Assembly (NCBI GenBank): GCA_954871525.1
Contig: OX940868.1
Span: forward strand, 24,733,056 to 24,797,055
DNA: 64,000 nucleotides
Reading direction: 5' to 3'
Source: Parietaria judaica
Lineage: Eukaryota > Streptophyta > Magnoliopsida > Rosales > Urticaceae
The notes beneath the pieces were generated by a model that saw only the letters and a list, made by a program, of their open reading frames with translations, did not search any database and was not told the origin of the DNA. A program made the translations under genes and the position numbers. This document shows, in pieces, positions 31,678-43,260 of the stretch; positions within the stretch are counted from its first letter, which is position 1, and each line of letters starts with the position of its first letter.

Positions 31678-32069
31678 GGGATAATAGTGGCAAAAGTGGC
31701 CAAAGTTACGCCAAGTGTGCAAAAAAGTGGCCAAACTGATTTAATATCGGCATAAGTAGCCAAAGTTTACCAAACCGTGGACAGTACAAATTCCATCCAT
31801 TTCACGTCAACACCATTAGCCACGTCATTTCCACAAGTGTTGAGCTTTGGCTACTTATTTGCACACTCTGCCTAATTTAGCCACTTTTGCCGTCATTTCC
31901 AAAGCTCAACACTTGTGAAAATGACGTGGCTAACGGCGTTGACGTGAAATGGATGGAATTTGTATTGTCCACGGTTTGGTAAACTTTGGCTATTATGCTG
32001 ATATAAATCAGTTTGGCCACTTATTTGCACACTTGGCGTAACTTTGGCCACTTTTGCCACTATTATCCC
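31678..32069. mobile_element. Long-arm foldback MITE, MULE-like (9-bp TSD)
   Basis: Starts GGGATAATAGTGGCAAAAGT and ends as its inverse (GCCACTATTATCCC). The arms stay nearly complementary for about 170 bp each, with blocks such as AAGTGGCCAAACTGATTTA, CCAAACCGTGGACA and TCCATCCATTTCACGTCAAC all present in inverse on the right. Flanks CAATAAAAA (31669-31677) and TAATAAAAA (32070-32078) match at 8 of 9 positions. No ORF. It ends about 360 bp upstream of the BBE5 start codon. Confidence 0.8.
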
Positions 32070-32431
32070 TAATAAAAATAAAAAAAATCACAAAACGAAA
32101 ATGAAAAAACACTCCCAAACACTACTAACGAATTTAAAATAAATACTCATAGCAGAATACTTTTTGTACATAATATATTACGGTAATAAAAAAAATTATT
32201 TGTACATCGTATATTTTTATGGTGGTAAATAAAGTAAAAATACAAGTCATGTTTTTTAATAATATATTAAGAGTGATTAGCGGCATATGTTTCATATTTT
32301 TTTTAATGTTTTCTCGTATGAACTCAGAAACCGAACAAGTTTCCAAGCCAGCTTTAACACTCTGTCGTCACTCTCTGTCTGTATATCCCGAGAGCTGAAC
32401 CGCAGAACAAACCATATTCTCTCCCTAAAGA

Positions 32432-34039
32432 ATGAGAGAAACCAAGATTCTCTCCCTTCTCTTGGCTCTAATTCACGCCTCTCTCTCTTGGGCAGCGACG
32501 AACAATGGCTCTGTCACGTACACTTCGTTCCTCAGCTGCCTGGAGAACGTCACTGAACCAAGATTCCACATTGCAAAAACACTCTATTCCCAGTCCAACA
32601 CCTCGTACAACTCCGTCCTCAGGGCGTACCTAAGAAACGCGCGCTACGACACGGCCTCCACCAACAAGCCCGTCTTCATCGTGCAGGCCTCGCACCAGGC
32701 GCACGCGCAGGCCGCGGTGTCGTGCACCCGCTCGCTAGGCCTCCCGCTCAAGATCCGCAGTGGCGGCCATGACTACACCGGAATCTCCTACACCCAAAAC
32801 TCGCCTTTCGTCATTTTGGACATGTCTGGCGTCCGCTCAATCAGCGTAAATGTGACCGACCGCACTGCCTGGGTGGAGGCCGGCGCCACGCTCGGCGAGC
32901 TCTACTACGGGATCTTGAAGGCTGATAGGAGGCTCACCTTCCCTGCCGGAGTCTGCCCCACTGTAGGCATCGGGGGACACATCAGCGGGGGCGGTTATGG
33001 CCCGCTCATAAGGAAGTACGGCCTCACGATCGACCATGTCCTCGACGCACGTCTTGGCGACCGCTTTGGCGATGTCTACCTGGACCACACTTCTATGGGG
33101 GAGAACTTGCTCTGGGCCATCAAGGGCGGCGGAGGAGCCAGCTTTGGCGTCATAATGGCCTATAAAATTAGGCTCGTTCCGGTGCCGGAGACCGTTACTG
33201 TGTTTCGGGTAGAGAGGATTCTTGACCAGAACCAGAGCATGACCGAAGTGGTTGAGCAGTGGCAGCGAGTGGCTCCGGCTACGGACGACAGGCTGTTCAT
33301 GCGGATGCTGCTTCAACCCATCGCGTCACGGGTTGATCGGCGGACACGAACGATCCGATCGACAGTCATCGCGCTCTTCCTAGGAAAATCTGATGAGCTC
33401 GCATCACTGGTGAACGAGGAGTTTCCGGTGCTCGGGTTGAAAAAGGAGGATTGCAGGGAGATGACCTGGATCGACTCCGTCCTTTGGTGGTCCGATCCCG
33501 ACAAAAGTTCGAGGCCAGAAGTTCTGCTCGACCGCAACCTCAACGACGCCATTTTCCACATCTGGAAGTCCGATTACGTGCAGGCCCCAATCCCGAAAGC
33601 CGGGCTGGAGCTGCTTTGGAAGAAGATGACGAAGCTCGGAAAAACCGGACTCACGTTAAACCCTTACGGAGGGAGAATGAATGAGATCTCCCCCACGGCG
33701 ACACCGTTCCCGCACCGGAAAGGGAACTTGTTCAAAATTCAGTACGCGGTGAGCTGGAACGAGCTCAGCGACGAGCTAGACCGGAGCTACACCGCGCAGA
33801 TCCGCAGCCTCTTCAGCTTCATGACGCCTTACGTGTCGAAGAATCCGAGGAGGGCTTTCTTGAATTACCGGGACTTGGACATCGGCGTCAACAGTTTCGG
33901 AACAAACAGCTATGAAGAAGGGAAAGTGTATGGTGAGAAGTACTTCGGTGCCAATTTCGATAGGCTGGTCAAAGTCAAAACTGAGAGCGATCCTGAGAAC
34001 TTCTTCAGAAATGTACAGAGTATTCCAACGTTAAAATAG
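32432..34039 (+). CDS. BBE5: BBE-like FAD-linked oxidase, full set of catalytic residues
   Basis: Intronless 535-residue enzyme starting MRETKILSLL; residues 1-21 are a signal peptide ending SLSWA. FAD anchors: RSGGHDYTGISY (His113, Tyr115) and PAGVCPTVGIGGHISGGGYG (Cys175, Val178). C-terminal domain: NLFKIQYAVSW and NYRDLDIGVN. All residues expected of a bicovalent FAD oxidase are present. Several N-glycosylation sequons (NTS, NVT) lie in the N-terminal half. It is a tandem paralogue of BBE6, 5.3 kb downstream, with the same MRET start and the same SLSWAAT cleavage region. A 77-bp stretch around NYRDLDIG is identical in the two genes. No clear TATA box precedes it; an MULE-like hairpin sits 360 bp upstream. 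Substrate unknown. Confidence 0.95.
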   Translation: MRETKILSLLLALIHASLSWAATNNGSVTYTSFLSCLENVTEPRFHIAKTLYSQSNTSYNSVLRAYLRNARYDTASTNKPVFIVQASHQAHAQAAVSCTRSLGLPLKIRSGGHDYTGISYTQNSPFVILDMSGVRSISVNVTDRTAWVEAGATLGELYYGILKADRRLTFPAGVCPTVGIGGHISGGGYGPLIRKYGLTIDHVLDARLGDRFGDVYLDHTSMGENLLWAIKGGGGASFGVIMAYKIRLVPVPETVTVFRVERILDQNQSMTEVVEQWQRVAPATDDRLFMRMLLQPIASRVDRRTRTIRSTVIALFLGKSDELASLVNEEFPVLGLKKEDCREMTWIDSVLWWSDPDKSSRPEVLLDRNLNDAIFHIWKSDYVQAPIPKAGLELLWKKMTKLGKTGLTLNPYGGRMNEISPTATPFPHRKGNLFKIQYAVSWNELSDELDRSYTAQIRSLFSFMTPYVSKNPRRAFLNYRDLDIGVNSFGTNSYEEGKVYGEKYFGANFDRLVKVKTESDPENFFRNVQSIPTLK

Positions 34040-35504
34040 TTAAACCGTAAATTTAATTCATTAATTATAGGCTAGAATAGATTGTGTGAAAGAGGCACAT
34101 GGACACATGTGAATTTAATTCATTAATTTTGGAAAACATTTGTAGAATGTTTTTCGTTATCTTTGCAGAATCTCAAAGAGTATCAAATAAAATGTTACTT
34201 TGTGTTGTGGTATGATTATTCTTTAAAGTTCAAAACGTTATTTATACAATCAAGTCGTAAACTCACAATAAGTTTGTTTACCTAGACACCTAACTCAGAA
34301 TATAAACGTCAATAATAAGATGTGACTTATGAATATGAATAAAAGATAATTAAGTATGTTTGTTTCTTAAAATCTGAATGCATATTTGAATGTAAATAAT
34401 TTAATAATTTCTATTGTATATTTGAAAAAAATATATCATAGATAAAATATTAAGATAGTTTAATAAATATTATGAAATACAATATTAATATTGTAATAAT
34501 TATTAAACAAATAAAATTCTATGTTATTCATGACATCAAATAATTATATATTTAATTTTTAATTAAATTTAAGTCTATTTTATTAATATAATTAATATGA
34601 ATCAATTTTTCAATAAATAATTCACTAATTTAATAAAAAAAATCAATAAATGTGTTTGTATAAATGTTTTTAGGCCTTAGCTATTTCGATAATTTAATTA
34701 ATTATATAACTCACACATAAATTATTATTTTAATCAAAATTCAAATTTATATTATTAATAAATAAATTATGAAAAATAAATTAATTCGCATGATTTAATA
34801 AAATGTGTTCGTTATTTATAATTTTTTTTATTTTATTTTATTAATAAATTCTTAAATAAAAAAAGGCATAAAAAACTAGCTTTCCACCTATCATTGGATT
34901 TATCTCTTCGCAAGCTTTCCGATAGTATATTATTTAATAAATTAATTCGCATGATTTAATTATTGAGGTAGGAAAAGAAAAATAAAACAAGAGAGAGAGA
35001 GAAAGTGAGAGGAGATATGAACCTGAGAAGCAAAATTTTAGCTCTTAATGATTAAGACTTGAGGTTAGATTCAAACGAAAGGTGCTTATTCAGATAAATT
35101 AAGATCTTTATCATGAAAAAAAATGCACTTAATGACCCTTTATCTGACTCGTGATTAAGATTCATATGCTCATTAAGAGCAAAGAAACACACCCTAAGAT
35201 TCTTCAAGAGGTCTTAGGTTCAATCTCAGCAGCGTATACTCCGAATATACTATCTTGTTATGCGAGTACATGTGATCTTGATTGATAGTCACTTATTAAA
35301 AAACCGTTATTTATATACACTTGTTTAAACTTAGAGACCGTGTCCAACAACAATTAAGGGGGAAAACGGTAAAAGGCTTAGCTCAATTATTTCATATGGT
35401 TGGAAACAAGAATCGATTATATTAATGCATATATTAAAGCTAAAAGGTATATAACAAATGAAATTTCTACTTATATTCAGGTCTCCAAAATACTTCCAAC
35501 AAGT
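34040..35504. other. Intergenic stretch after BBE5, no gene seen
   Basis: BBE5 3' flank, then AT-rich sequence with ATTAATTCGCATGATTTAAT present twice (34777 and 34940 regions). No coding signal. Confidence 0.5.
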
Positions 35505-35777
35505 CAGTGGCGGAGATATGCGTCATTGACTGCACGTGCATACACTCAGTTCAATAAAAAAAAAATTATTCAGGATTTGATTCGACTCTCTCCATTCTTG
35601 ACTCGATAAATCTATTCTATTATCCTTTGAAAAGTAATATTATCTATTTATATGTCTAATAATCTCTTTAATATATATATTTTTTACGATTTTTGTTTGT
35701 TTAAGTATATGAAAAAAAAAATCGATTGAAATATCGTTTGTGCTTCGCCTGAAATGAAAAATCTGGCTACGCCACTA
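35505..35777. mobile_element. Short hAT-type MITE remnant
   Basis: Begins CAGTGGCGGAGATATGCG and ends ATCTGGCTACGCCACTA, the same GTGGCGGAG-type ends as the hAT element at 12398. The following CAACACAC and preceding CAACAAGT share only five bases, so the target duplication is weak. Confidence 0.5.
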
Positions 35778-36306
35778 CAACACACTAGTACAAATTAGGA
35801 ATTCAACCACAGTTAAAAATCATGGTTGAAAATTTTCAGCCACACTTAATGACCATGGTTGAATCCTCGTGGTGATACTAGTAGGTTTCGACCACGAAAT
35901 TTTTTCCATGGTCAAATCTTAAATTCTACAACGAAAGATATCGTTGTTAAATCTCAATACGTGCCGCGGGTACAATGAAGCTAAGCCGTGGCGGGATTAG
36001 TTTAAACCACAGTTATTTCCGTTGTCTAGGGGCCAAAACTGGGGAAAAAAAAATATGTTAGTGACTAAAATCCAGCTATGTTATGAACCCCTTAGCTATT
36101 CTAATAGAAATCGCCCGGCGACAACAAGAATGGCCTAGAAAAAAGAAAAAAAACTAGTAGATTAAATAAAGTTCACAATATGTCTACACAGACTCATCTA
36201 AGCTTCATTAAATTTGCAGAAACCCTAAGAAAATCCTAATAATAGTACAATAATGGGTAGGAAAAACAGATTTCAGCAACTTCTTTCTACAAAAAGGAGA
36301 TGCGAT
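35778..36306. repeat. Stretch with repeated CCACGGTT-type motifs, possibly a transposon end
   Basis: From 35785 the sequence reads CACTAGTACAAATTAGG and then carries short direct and inverted repeats such as CATGGTTGAA, AACCACAG and ACCACGA. This is the pattern of subterminal repeats in CACTA elements. The matching opposite end was not found. Confidence 0.3.
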
Positions 36307-36543
36307 TTAGGGAGAATGATTTAATATAGCATACATAGCGAGGGAATGACCTATCTGTCCATCGGTCAGTCTCCTCGTGAGATTCCCCTCTCTCTTGGCG
36401 GGTCTCTCGTCATCGTCTCCGTCGTCGTTGTCATCATCGTCGGAAGAATCGTGTTTCTCCGCCGCTCTCTTTCTCTTCGGAGGAGCCTCCACCTTCCCGG
36501 ATCCCCCATCGTCCTCGTCTTCATTGAATTCTAAATGGTTCAT
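36307..36543 (-). CDS. Hypothetical short acidic ORF (78 codons)
   Basis: ATG-initiated frame encoding a protein with an acidic N-terminus, a basic KRKR cluster, an Asp-rich run (SSDDDDNDDGDDD) and a C-terminus NLTRRLTDGQIGHSLAMYAIL. The Asp-rich and KRKR stretches look like a nuclear protein, and the base composition is richer in GC than the flanks. It may be an exon or a fragment of a larger gene. I do not recognise the family. Confidence 0.3.
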   Translation of the reverse strand: MNHLEFNEDEDDGGSGKVEAPPKRKRAAEKHDSSDDDDNDDGDDDERPAKREGNLTRRLTDGQIGHSLAMYAILNHSP

Positions 36544-36920
36544 TGTTATAAAGTTCTTATAACCAATGCAAATTATGTCTCATTGTTTAATTTTTTTTTT
36601 ATATCTTAATACATGATTTATGAGAAAACATAAAATGTAAATCACAATCACATATTATACAAATATATTTCAGTTGAGAAAATACCTAATATATTTGAAG
36701 ATGAGTAACAACTTATTTATATCATTATAGTTGTAGATTTAATTAAGTAATATATAAGGCCATCTAATATGGAATTTTTATAATATATATTTTTGAAAAT
36801 AATTTGGACTGTCAAAATCTTTTTCTTTTTTTTTTAATTTATGAATCGGAGGAAACACAACTTTTGTTCTACCTGAAAAGATCGTCCATGACCTAACTCG
36901 TAAAAGTTTGACCCGTCCGT

Positions 36921-37545
36921 AACATTGTGGGTCCAGAATTTCTAGCCGCAATCGGATTTGATGTCGGCCTAACAGGTCTCGGCATTGAACATGGTCGGCA
37001 TGCAGGATTGGCCCGGGACGCGCTGGCCCTCAAAAATCCATATTCGTATTTGTTTCCCATTTTAAAATCCGAATCTGATTCCGAATTCCAGATACGGATA
37101 TCCGGATCCGGTTCAAAAACCTGATTCGAATATGGGTTTTTTTATTTTCAAATCTGGATATCCGGTTTAAAACCCGATTTACTTTTAATTTTTTTTTTAT
37201 AGTTTATGATTCTAGGGTTACTCTTCTTATTTGACACTTCATTTTCATTTCTAGGGTTTTTTGGTGGTTGAGACAATTGCAAGATATGTACTAGATTTGT
37301 AACGATTTTTTTGGTGGGTGAGACAACATACGTTTTATCTTTAAAAATAAAAAATTAGATCCGGATAAAAATCCGGATATTCGGATAATATCCGGTTCCA
37401 GATTTCAAAATCGGATTCAGATAATAAAATCGGGTTTTGAAGATTAGGTATCCGAATTACGGATAGTGATTTTCAGATATCCGGATCCGGATACGGATAA
37501 TAAAAAATAAAAAATCAGATATCCACGCCGATTACAGCCCTACCA
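36921..37545. repeat. Region rich in GATATCCGGAT repeats
   Basis: Many scattered copies of ATCCGGATA and GATATCCGG in both orientations, with the right end reading CGCCGATTACAGCCCTA. It resembles degraded transposon ends that carry such motifs, but I could not pair the termini. Confidence 0.4.
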
Positions 37546-39238
37546 ATACCCTTCAATACACTACTAAATAGTTAATTTGGGCATCTTTTAATGATGACAT
37601 ATGTTTTTAGTCATTAATTAAATAGGATAAATAAATTAAACAATAATGGTAATATGCTATTGCTATCCCAGCCGTCCAAATAGTATATATATACGTATCC
37701 AATTCAATTCAATACTATAAGGCTTAAAACATTGATTGTGCTAATCATTTCCATAATGTAACATTCATGGAATCATGGTAATTTATAACTAATCATTCCC
37801 ATAATTTTATATAATAGTACTAATCATACTCAAAACACGACGAAACTAATTAGAACTTGTAAAATTCAGATAATAAAAAAAACGTAAAAAGAGAAGAACT
37901 CTTTGGTCTCTCGTGAAACTATTGTTTTGTCGTTTCTGCGCCAAATCCAAATGTCATAAAAACATTCAGTCGGTCACTGTTTTTTTTTTTTTTTTTGTGT
38001 CGTTTTAATACGAGCATAGCAGAGCCACAAAAGTTGCACATTTCCCAAATCAGTCAACGCTGCTAAATTATTTGGATATCAAGCCATAGCGTTTAAGTTT
38101 TAACTAATCAATGTCACAAAATTTAAACCCATTTATTATTTAATTCACGCAATTAAATATTAGGCATATTCTGTCTTTTTTCTTTAATAAAATATAAATA
38201 TTTTGCTCTCTAAATATTCTCACAGCTTTACCCGTCTTTCAATCGTATCAAAATAGCAAATGTCTAGAACTTAGGTGTTAAGTCACCCCGATTAAAAAGT
38301 TTTTACAAATGTGTCCCTCAACCGATAAAAATTTGAGTTTTTATTTTTATAGTGTAATTATCCATTATTTAGGAGTGATCGCGCTGGCACTCACTATTCT
38401 TCGGGGTCGGGGCCGAGTCGAAGATAATTAATATATATTTTATATTAATTCTTTTCATTCAAGTAGTATAATCTTTAGTCTTTTTTATATTTCTCATTCT
38501 CAATTTTATTTTCATTGAATGACTATTGGATCTCTCATTTTCAACTCTCACACACAATTTTTAGTTTTCATTTGAAATTTAATTAATAATAAAAAAATTA
38601 TTTGAATGCATTTGAATTTATTTAAACATGTTTCAAAATGAGAGTAGGATTCTTATGAATTTCAAAGTAATTTTATAAGTTTAATTTTAGGCTTCTTGAT
38701 AGATTGACTAAAATTGTTATTTGATTCAAACATGTATAGAATTCGTTTAATGTATAATTGTTTAATTCATATTATTTTTTGTAAAATAAGTTTTAATTAT
38801 TCCGGTCCGACGGTCAAAACTAATCATATACGATTCATTATCGGGTTAATTTATTTTGGGCATTATAATTTTTTAGGTCGAATAGAGATGTAAAAGAAAA
38901 AAACTTAATATGAACGAGTCGAATCCATATAAAACATCGCCCCACCCACTCAACCCATCCGGAGACCTAATCATATAAAACACAGGTCCATATAAAACAT
39001 TGGGTCATATCATTGGCGAGGTAAAACGGTGAAGATTTGGAAGTAAAAATGAAACCATATTAACCTAATTACACCGAAAATTAAGGGTCATGCAGTACAC
39101 ACGACACCACGTAGCTCACCAACAAGACTCTTAAAAGCCATGCCACGATTCATAGCATTATCTCTATCACAAAGAAGCAAAAGTGTGAACGAAATAAATT
39201 AAAAAAATAAAAATAAAAATAAAAACTCGTCTTTGAAT
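37546..39238. other. Intergenic stretch upstream of BBE6, no gene seen
   Basis: AT-rich; includes poly-T at 37981-37997. No ORF with known motifs. Confidence 0.5.
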
Positions 39239-39304
39239 CGTCAAAGTCAAAAGTTCATCATCGCCAAGATCATGTCTGAAACCAAATGTGTTCCTATATA
39301 AACC
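39239..39304 (+). promoter_or_regulatory. BBE6 core promoter: paired W-box cores and TATA box
   Basis: CGTCAAAGTCAAAAG at 39238-39252 contains two TGAC cores on the minus strand (WRKY-type W-boxes). CTATATAAAC at 39295-39304 is a good TATA box 45-50 bp before the ATG at 39349. Confidence 0.6.
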
Positions 39305-39348
39305 CAGAAACTTAGCCCTCTGAAAAGTAAAAACTCACACACAAGAAG

Positions 39349-40968
39349 ATGAGAGAAACCATGGTGTTTTGCCTTATTTTGGTTCTTGTCCACGCCTCTC
39401 TCTCGTGGGCAGCGACGAGTAACACGAGCTCTGTCACGTACAGTTCCTTCCTTCAGTGCCTAGAGGGCAACACCGAGCCGCGCTTTCAGATCTCCGACGT
39501 ATTCTACTCGCGATCCAACGGCTCGTACAGCTCCGTCTTGCGAGCATACATAAGAAACGCCCGGTTCAACACGTCCGCTACCAACAAGCCGGTTTTCATA
39601 GTGACGGCCTCGCACGAGTCGCATGTTCAGGCCACGACGCTGTGCGCCAAGACGCTCGGCCTGCAGCTCAAGATTCGCAGCGGGGGCCACGACTACGCCG
39701 GCACCTCGTACGTCTCCGACATGCCCTTCGTCATTCTCGACATGTTTAACCTCCGTTCGATTACCGTCAATGTGACGGACCGGACTGCGTGGGTCGAGGC
39801 CGGCGCCACGCTTGGGGAGCTGTACTACCGGCTCTGGCAGGCGGACCCGACGCTCACCTTCCCCGCTGGAATCTGTCCAACTGTTGCAGCTGGAGGGCAT
39901 ATCAGTGGTGGCGGTTACGGGACGCTGATAAGGAACTATGGCCTTGCGGTCGACCATCTCCTTGACGCGAGGCTCGTTGACAGCAATGGAAACATCTACA
40001 ACGACGCTGTTTCAATGGGGAAGGACTTGTTCTGGGCGATCAAAGGCGGTGGGGGCGCGAGCTTTGGAGTCATTCTGGCTTACAAAATCCGGCTTGTTCC
40101 GGTTCCGAAGACGGTGTCGGTATTTCGGGTGGAGAGGATTCTCGACCAGAACCAGAGCGTCACCGAGGTTGTGCAACAGTGGCAGCAGGTTGCCCCGGCC
40201 ATAGATAATCGGCTGTTCATGCGGATGCTGCTCCAGCCAATAACGTCACGGGTCGTTCGACGCACGAGGACAATCCGTTCGACGGTCATCGCACTCTTCC
40301 TCGGAAATGCCGACGAGCTCGCAACTCTAGTAAACAAGCAGTTTCCGGTGCTGGGCTTGAAGAAGGCAGACTGCCAGGAGATGACCTGGATTGACTCGGT
40401 CCTGTGGTGGGCCAATTTCGACAACACCTCGGCGCCGGAAGTGCTGCTCGACCGCAGCCTCGACGACGCGAGCTTTCTCATCCGGAAGTCGGACTACGTC
40501 CAGTCGCCGATCCCGAAAGCCGGGCTGGAACTTCTATGGAAGAAGTTGACAGACCTTGGGAAAACCGGACTCGTGTTCAACCCTTACGGCGGCCGAATGA
40601 ACGAGATTTCCCCCGCGGCGACACCCTTCCCGCACCGGAAAGGGAACTTGTTCAAAATCCAGTACTCAGTGAACTGGGACGAGCTCAACGACGAGCTGGA
40701 CCGGAACTACACCGCGCAGATCCGGAGCCTCTTTAGCTTCATGACACCGTACGTTTCGAAGAATCCGAGGAGGGCTTTCTTGAATTACCGGGACTTGGAC
40801 ATCGGCGTCAACAGTTTCGGAACAAACAGCTACGAAGAAGGGAGGGTGTACGGTCAGAAGTACTTCGGTGCCAATTTCGAAAGACTGGTCAAAGCAAAAA
40901 CCCAGATTGATCCCCAGAATTTCTTCAGGAGTGAGCAGAGTATTCCCACTTCAAATCGTAAGGCTTAG
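39349..40968 (+). CDS. BBE6: BBE-like FAD-linked oxidase, full set of catalytic residues
   Basis: Intronless 539-residue enzyme with a signal peptide (residues 1-21, ending SLSWA). FAD anchors: RSGGHDYAGTSY (His114, Tyr116) and PAGICPTVAAGGHISGGGYG (Cys176, Val179). The Gly after the gatekeeper Val is Ala here, a small change from CPTVG. C-terminal domain: NLFKIQYSVNW and NYRDLDIGVN, then EQSIPTSNRKA at the end. N-glycosylation sequons (NTS, NGS, NVT) are frequent, consistent with a secreted protein. It is the tandem paralogue of BBE5, with most differences in the N-terminal third and in the substrate domain around residues 180-440. It has the best core promoter of the cluster. Substrate unknown. 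Confidence 0.95.
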   Translation: MRETMVFCLILVLVHASLSWAATSNTSSVTYSSFLQCLEGNTEPRFQISDVFYSRSNGSYSSVLRAYIRNARFNTSATNKPVFIVTASHESHVQATTLCAKTLGLQLKIRSGGHDYAGTSYVSDMPFVILDMFNLRSITVNVTDRTAWVEAGATLGELYYRLWQADPTLTFPAGICPTVAAGGHISGGGYGTLIRNYGLAVDHLLDARLVDSNGNIYNDAVSMGKDLFWAIKGGGGASFGVILAYKIRLVPVPKTVSVFRVERILDQNQSVTEVVQQWQQVAPAIDNRLFMRMLLQPITSRVVRRTRTIRSTVIALFLGNADELATLVNKQFPVLGLKKADCQEMTWIDSVLWWANFDNTSAPEVLLDRSLDDASFLIRKSDYVQSPIPKAGLELLWKKLTDLGKTGLVFNPYGGRMNEISPAATPFPHRKGNLFKIQYSVNWDELNDELDRNYTAQIRSLFSFMTPYVSKNPRRAFLNYRDLDIGVNSFGTNSYEEGRVYGQKYFGANFERLVKAKTQIDPQNFFRSEQSIPTSNRKA

Positions 40969-42519
40969 AAATAGGCATTATTCTTGTATCAATTCCACTT
41001 TATCATTATACATATACAAATAATTCTCTTAAAATTATTGTTTTGATTGAGATAAACATTGTACGAACAGGCATTGAATACACAGTGAAATTTAGTATCA
41101 TGTAACATGTTAATCTTTCCATGGATTAGCACTAATTGTTTGAGAGACTATGAATATATAATATAGAATATTTAGCCGTACCTAACACAACTTCATGTTT
41201 TGTCGTTAGTATTACTATTATAAGTAAAACAAATTAGTACAAGTTGCAATTTCGGGATTTGTTAATTCCTAATCCTTTGTTTATCTAGTCAAATACAAAT
41301 AAAACATTAGGAAAACACGTGTAAGTCCATTATATGCCTCTATATACACGTCACTACAGTGTAGCTGTAGCCGGCTGCCGCAGTGCGGGCGGCCGCGAGA
41401 CCATTTCCACAACTGCAAAGACATGCGGCCGTCCGCAGACGCCATGCACTGGTGGAAGGGTTAGAACCATCGGCGAAAAACAAAAGTTCCCCTTGTTTCC
41501 ACCGAAAATTCAATCTGAATCTCGTGGGACCTTAAATTTTGGTTCTGCTTCCATGAAATGAGTTTTTAATTCTCTTTTTGTCAAATCCCACATGAAAAAT
41601 ACTTGTGTCTCACATGAACAAAGACACGGTCACTTAGCACGATTTAAAAATGTCATGAGTTACTCCCTTCAAATGTCAATTGATTTTAAAGTAAAAACTC
41701 ATTATAAATCGAAGAGAGAAAGGGGACGCTCACTACGGAGGAAGCAATCCCCGTCTTTGCACCGTGGTCGTGGAAGCCAAGGCTGCAAACTCCACCGGCA
41801 CAGCAATTGCTGGGCCGCCGAATCGGCAGTGTGGGCATGACATGGCTAAGGTGGGCCCTGTTACCTCTTCAGAGACTTGTATAGAGTGCCAATTTGTCAC
41901 GCGGTTCAGTAATGCAATCACTGCAATTGGGTCCATTGTCATGTGCGTCTTGACATGTCATTTCCTTAATGCTTAGTGTGGACAATTCGTATTTGAATAC
42001 AATACGATAAGGTGACTTTTTTCGCATTAATTTGGAAATGTCTTACTTCCAAGCTAAATCCAGGGCGACTTCTTAAATTATTATTTTTTTTAATGAAAGT
42101 TTGTCCTTAATTTGTATATTAGACTGATTGTTGTTAAATATATACGCTGAGAAGTAGATGAGAGTTGACTTCAATGTTCAAGTGTAGACTTCTATATAAA
42201 GTTGAATTCCACAAACATTTTAAATTAAATAATTTGCAAATTTAGGATGGCAAAAGAAATAAACCGAAGAATAGATGATTTAAATATGTTCAAAGCTTTT
42301 TTTATTCTTGAGATATATATTACATTTATATCATGAACTCTTACAAGTTTTTCATATTTTATTTTCTATTCATGAACTCTTACAAGTTTCGCTACATATT
42401 GCAGGTATCGTCTCCGGGGACCAAAGAGGTACAAGGGTCAACGTTTTGGCATCAGTGTTTGGGCCAATAGTTTATGTAACCGGTTACTAAAGGACCACAT
42501 CTGCAATGTCGCTCTCAAA
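40969..42519. other. Intergenic stretch after BBE6, no gene assigned
   Basis: BBE6 3' flank and two GC-richer patches (41360-41470 and 41720-41960) with short ORFs, one of 70 codons at 41764-41976. No recognisable domain; they may be fragments of transposed gene DNA. Confidence 0.45.
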
Positions 42520-43260
42520 TTAAGTAAAGCCGGAGATTTAGCGTGTGAGCTCACCCGACCCGACCCCGTCCGATCCAACCAAAATTGAGAGAAGCTCGTG
42601 CTTCTTAAGCCCGATTGGGTCATCTTGTGGGCCTCCCCACCCACCCCTTACAGCTCGTGCTCTTGGGTCATGTTAATTTTTTTTAAAAATGTTGAGATAA
42701 AGGCATATAAATTAAACTGTTTTTTTTTTCTTTCTACATTACCTACTTTCTTGGACGTGATATATTTATTTACTTGGTTTCTAAAAGAGTACGGCTTCAA
42801 AATCGTTCATAGGCCATTTGTACAGCGGGAAATTCCAACTGGGGAACTAACCCTGTTCCATCCCACCCACTTAACTCGAGAGAGAAGCGCGGGCCTCTTT
42901 AGCCCGAGGTTCTTTGGTGGGCCTTCCCTTCGTATTTCTTAAAACTCGTGCTCTCGGGCATTTTCTTTTTTTTTTTATTTAGAAAATTATTCAGATAACA
43001 AGTTTTTTCAATTAACGTGTACTCTTTTCTATTTAATTTTAGATTTTCTTCAATAAACTATTTTTATATACTCAATTTTTAGAGAACCGCGTCCGTAAAA
43101 TCGCTCACGGATAGATAAAACGTGGAGATTTCGTGGGTGAGTTCAGCCGCCCCGATCCTATTAATACTTGAGAGAAGCTCGTGCTTCTTAAGCCCGAGGC
43201 TCTTCGCGTGGATTTCCCGGCCCACCTGTTTAAAGCTAGTGCCATGTGCTTTGATCAGAC
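42520..43260. repeat. Diverged tandem repeat, about 295-bp unit, three copies
   Basis: A block with GAGAGAAGCTCGTGCTTCTT then AGCCCGA and GTGGGCC-type sequence starts near 42580, 42875 and 43165. Each copy is preceded by AAAATCGYTCA(Y)RG-like sequence in the last two copies. Copies differ by many substitutions and by variable poly-T tracts, so the array is old. Confidence 0.6.

Noticed and set aside
35774..36160. Complete CACTA transposon
   Set aside because: A CACTA start and repeated subterminal motifs are visible on one side, but no matching inverted end or 3-bp duplication was found.
36927..37124. 65-codon ORF in the GATATCCGG region
   Set aside because: It reads through repeat motifs and has no recognisable domain.
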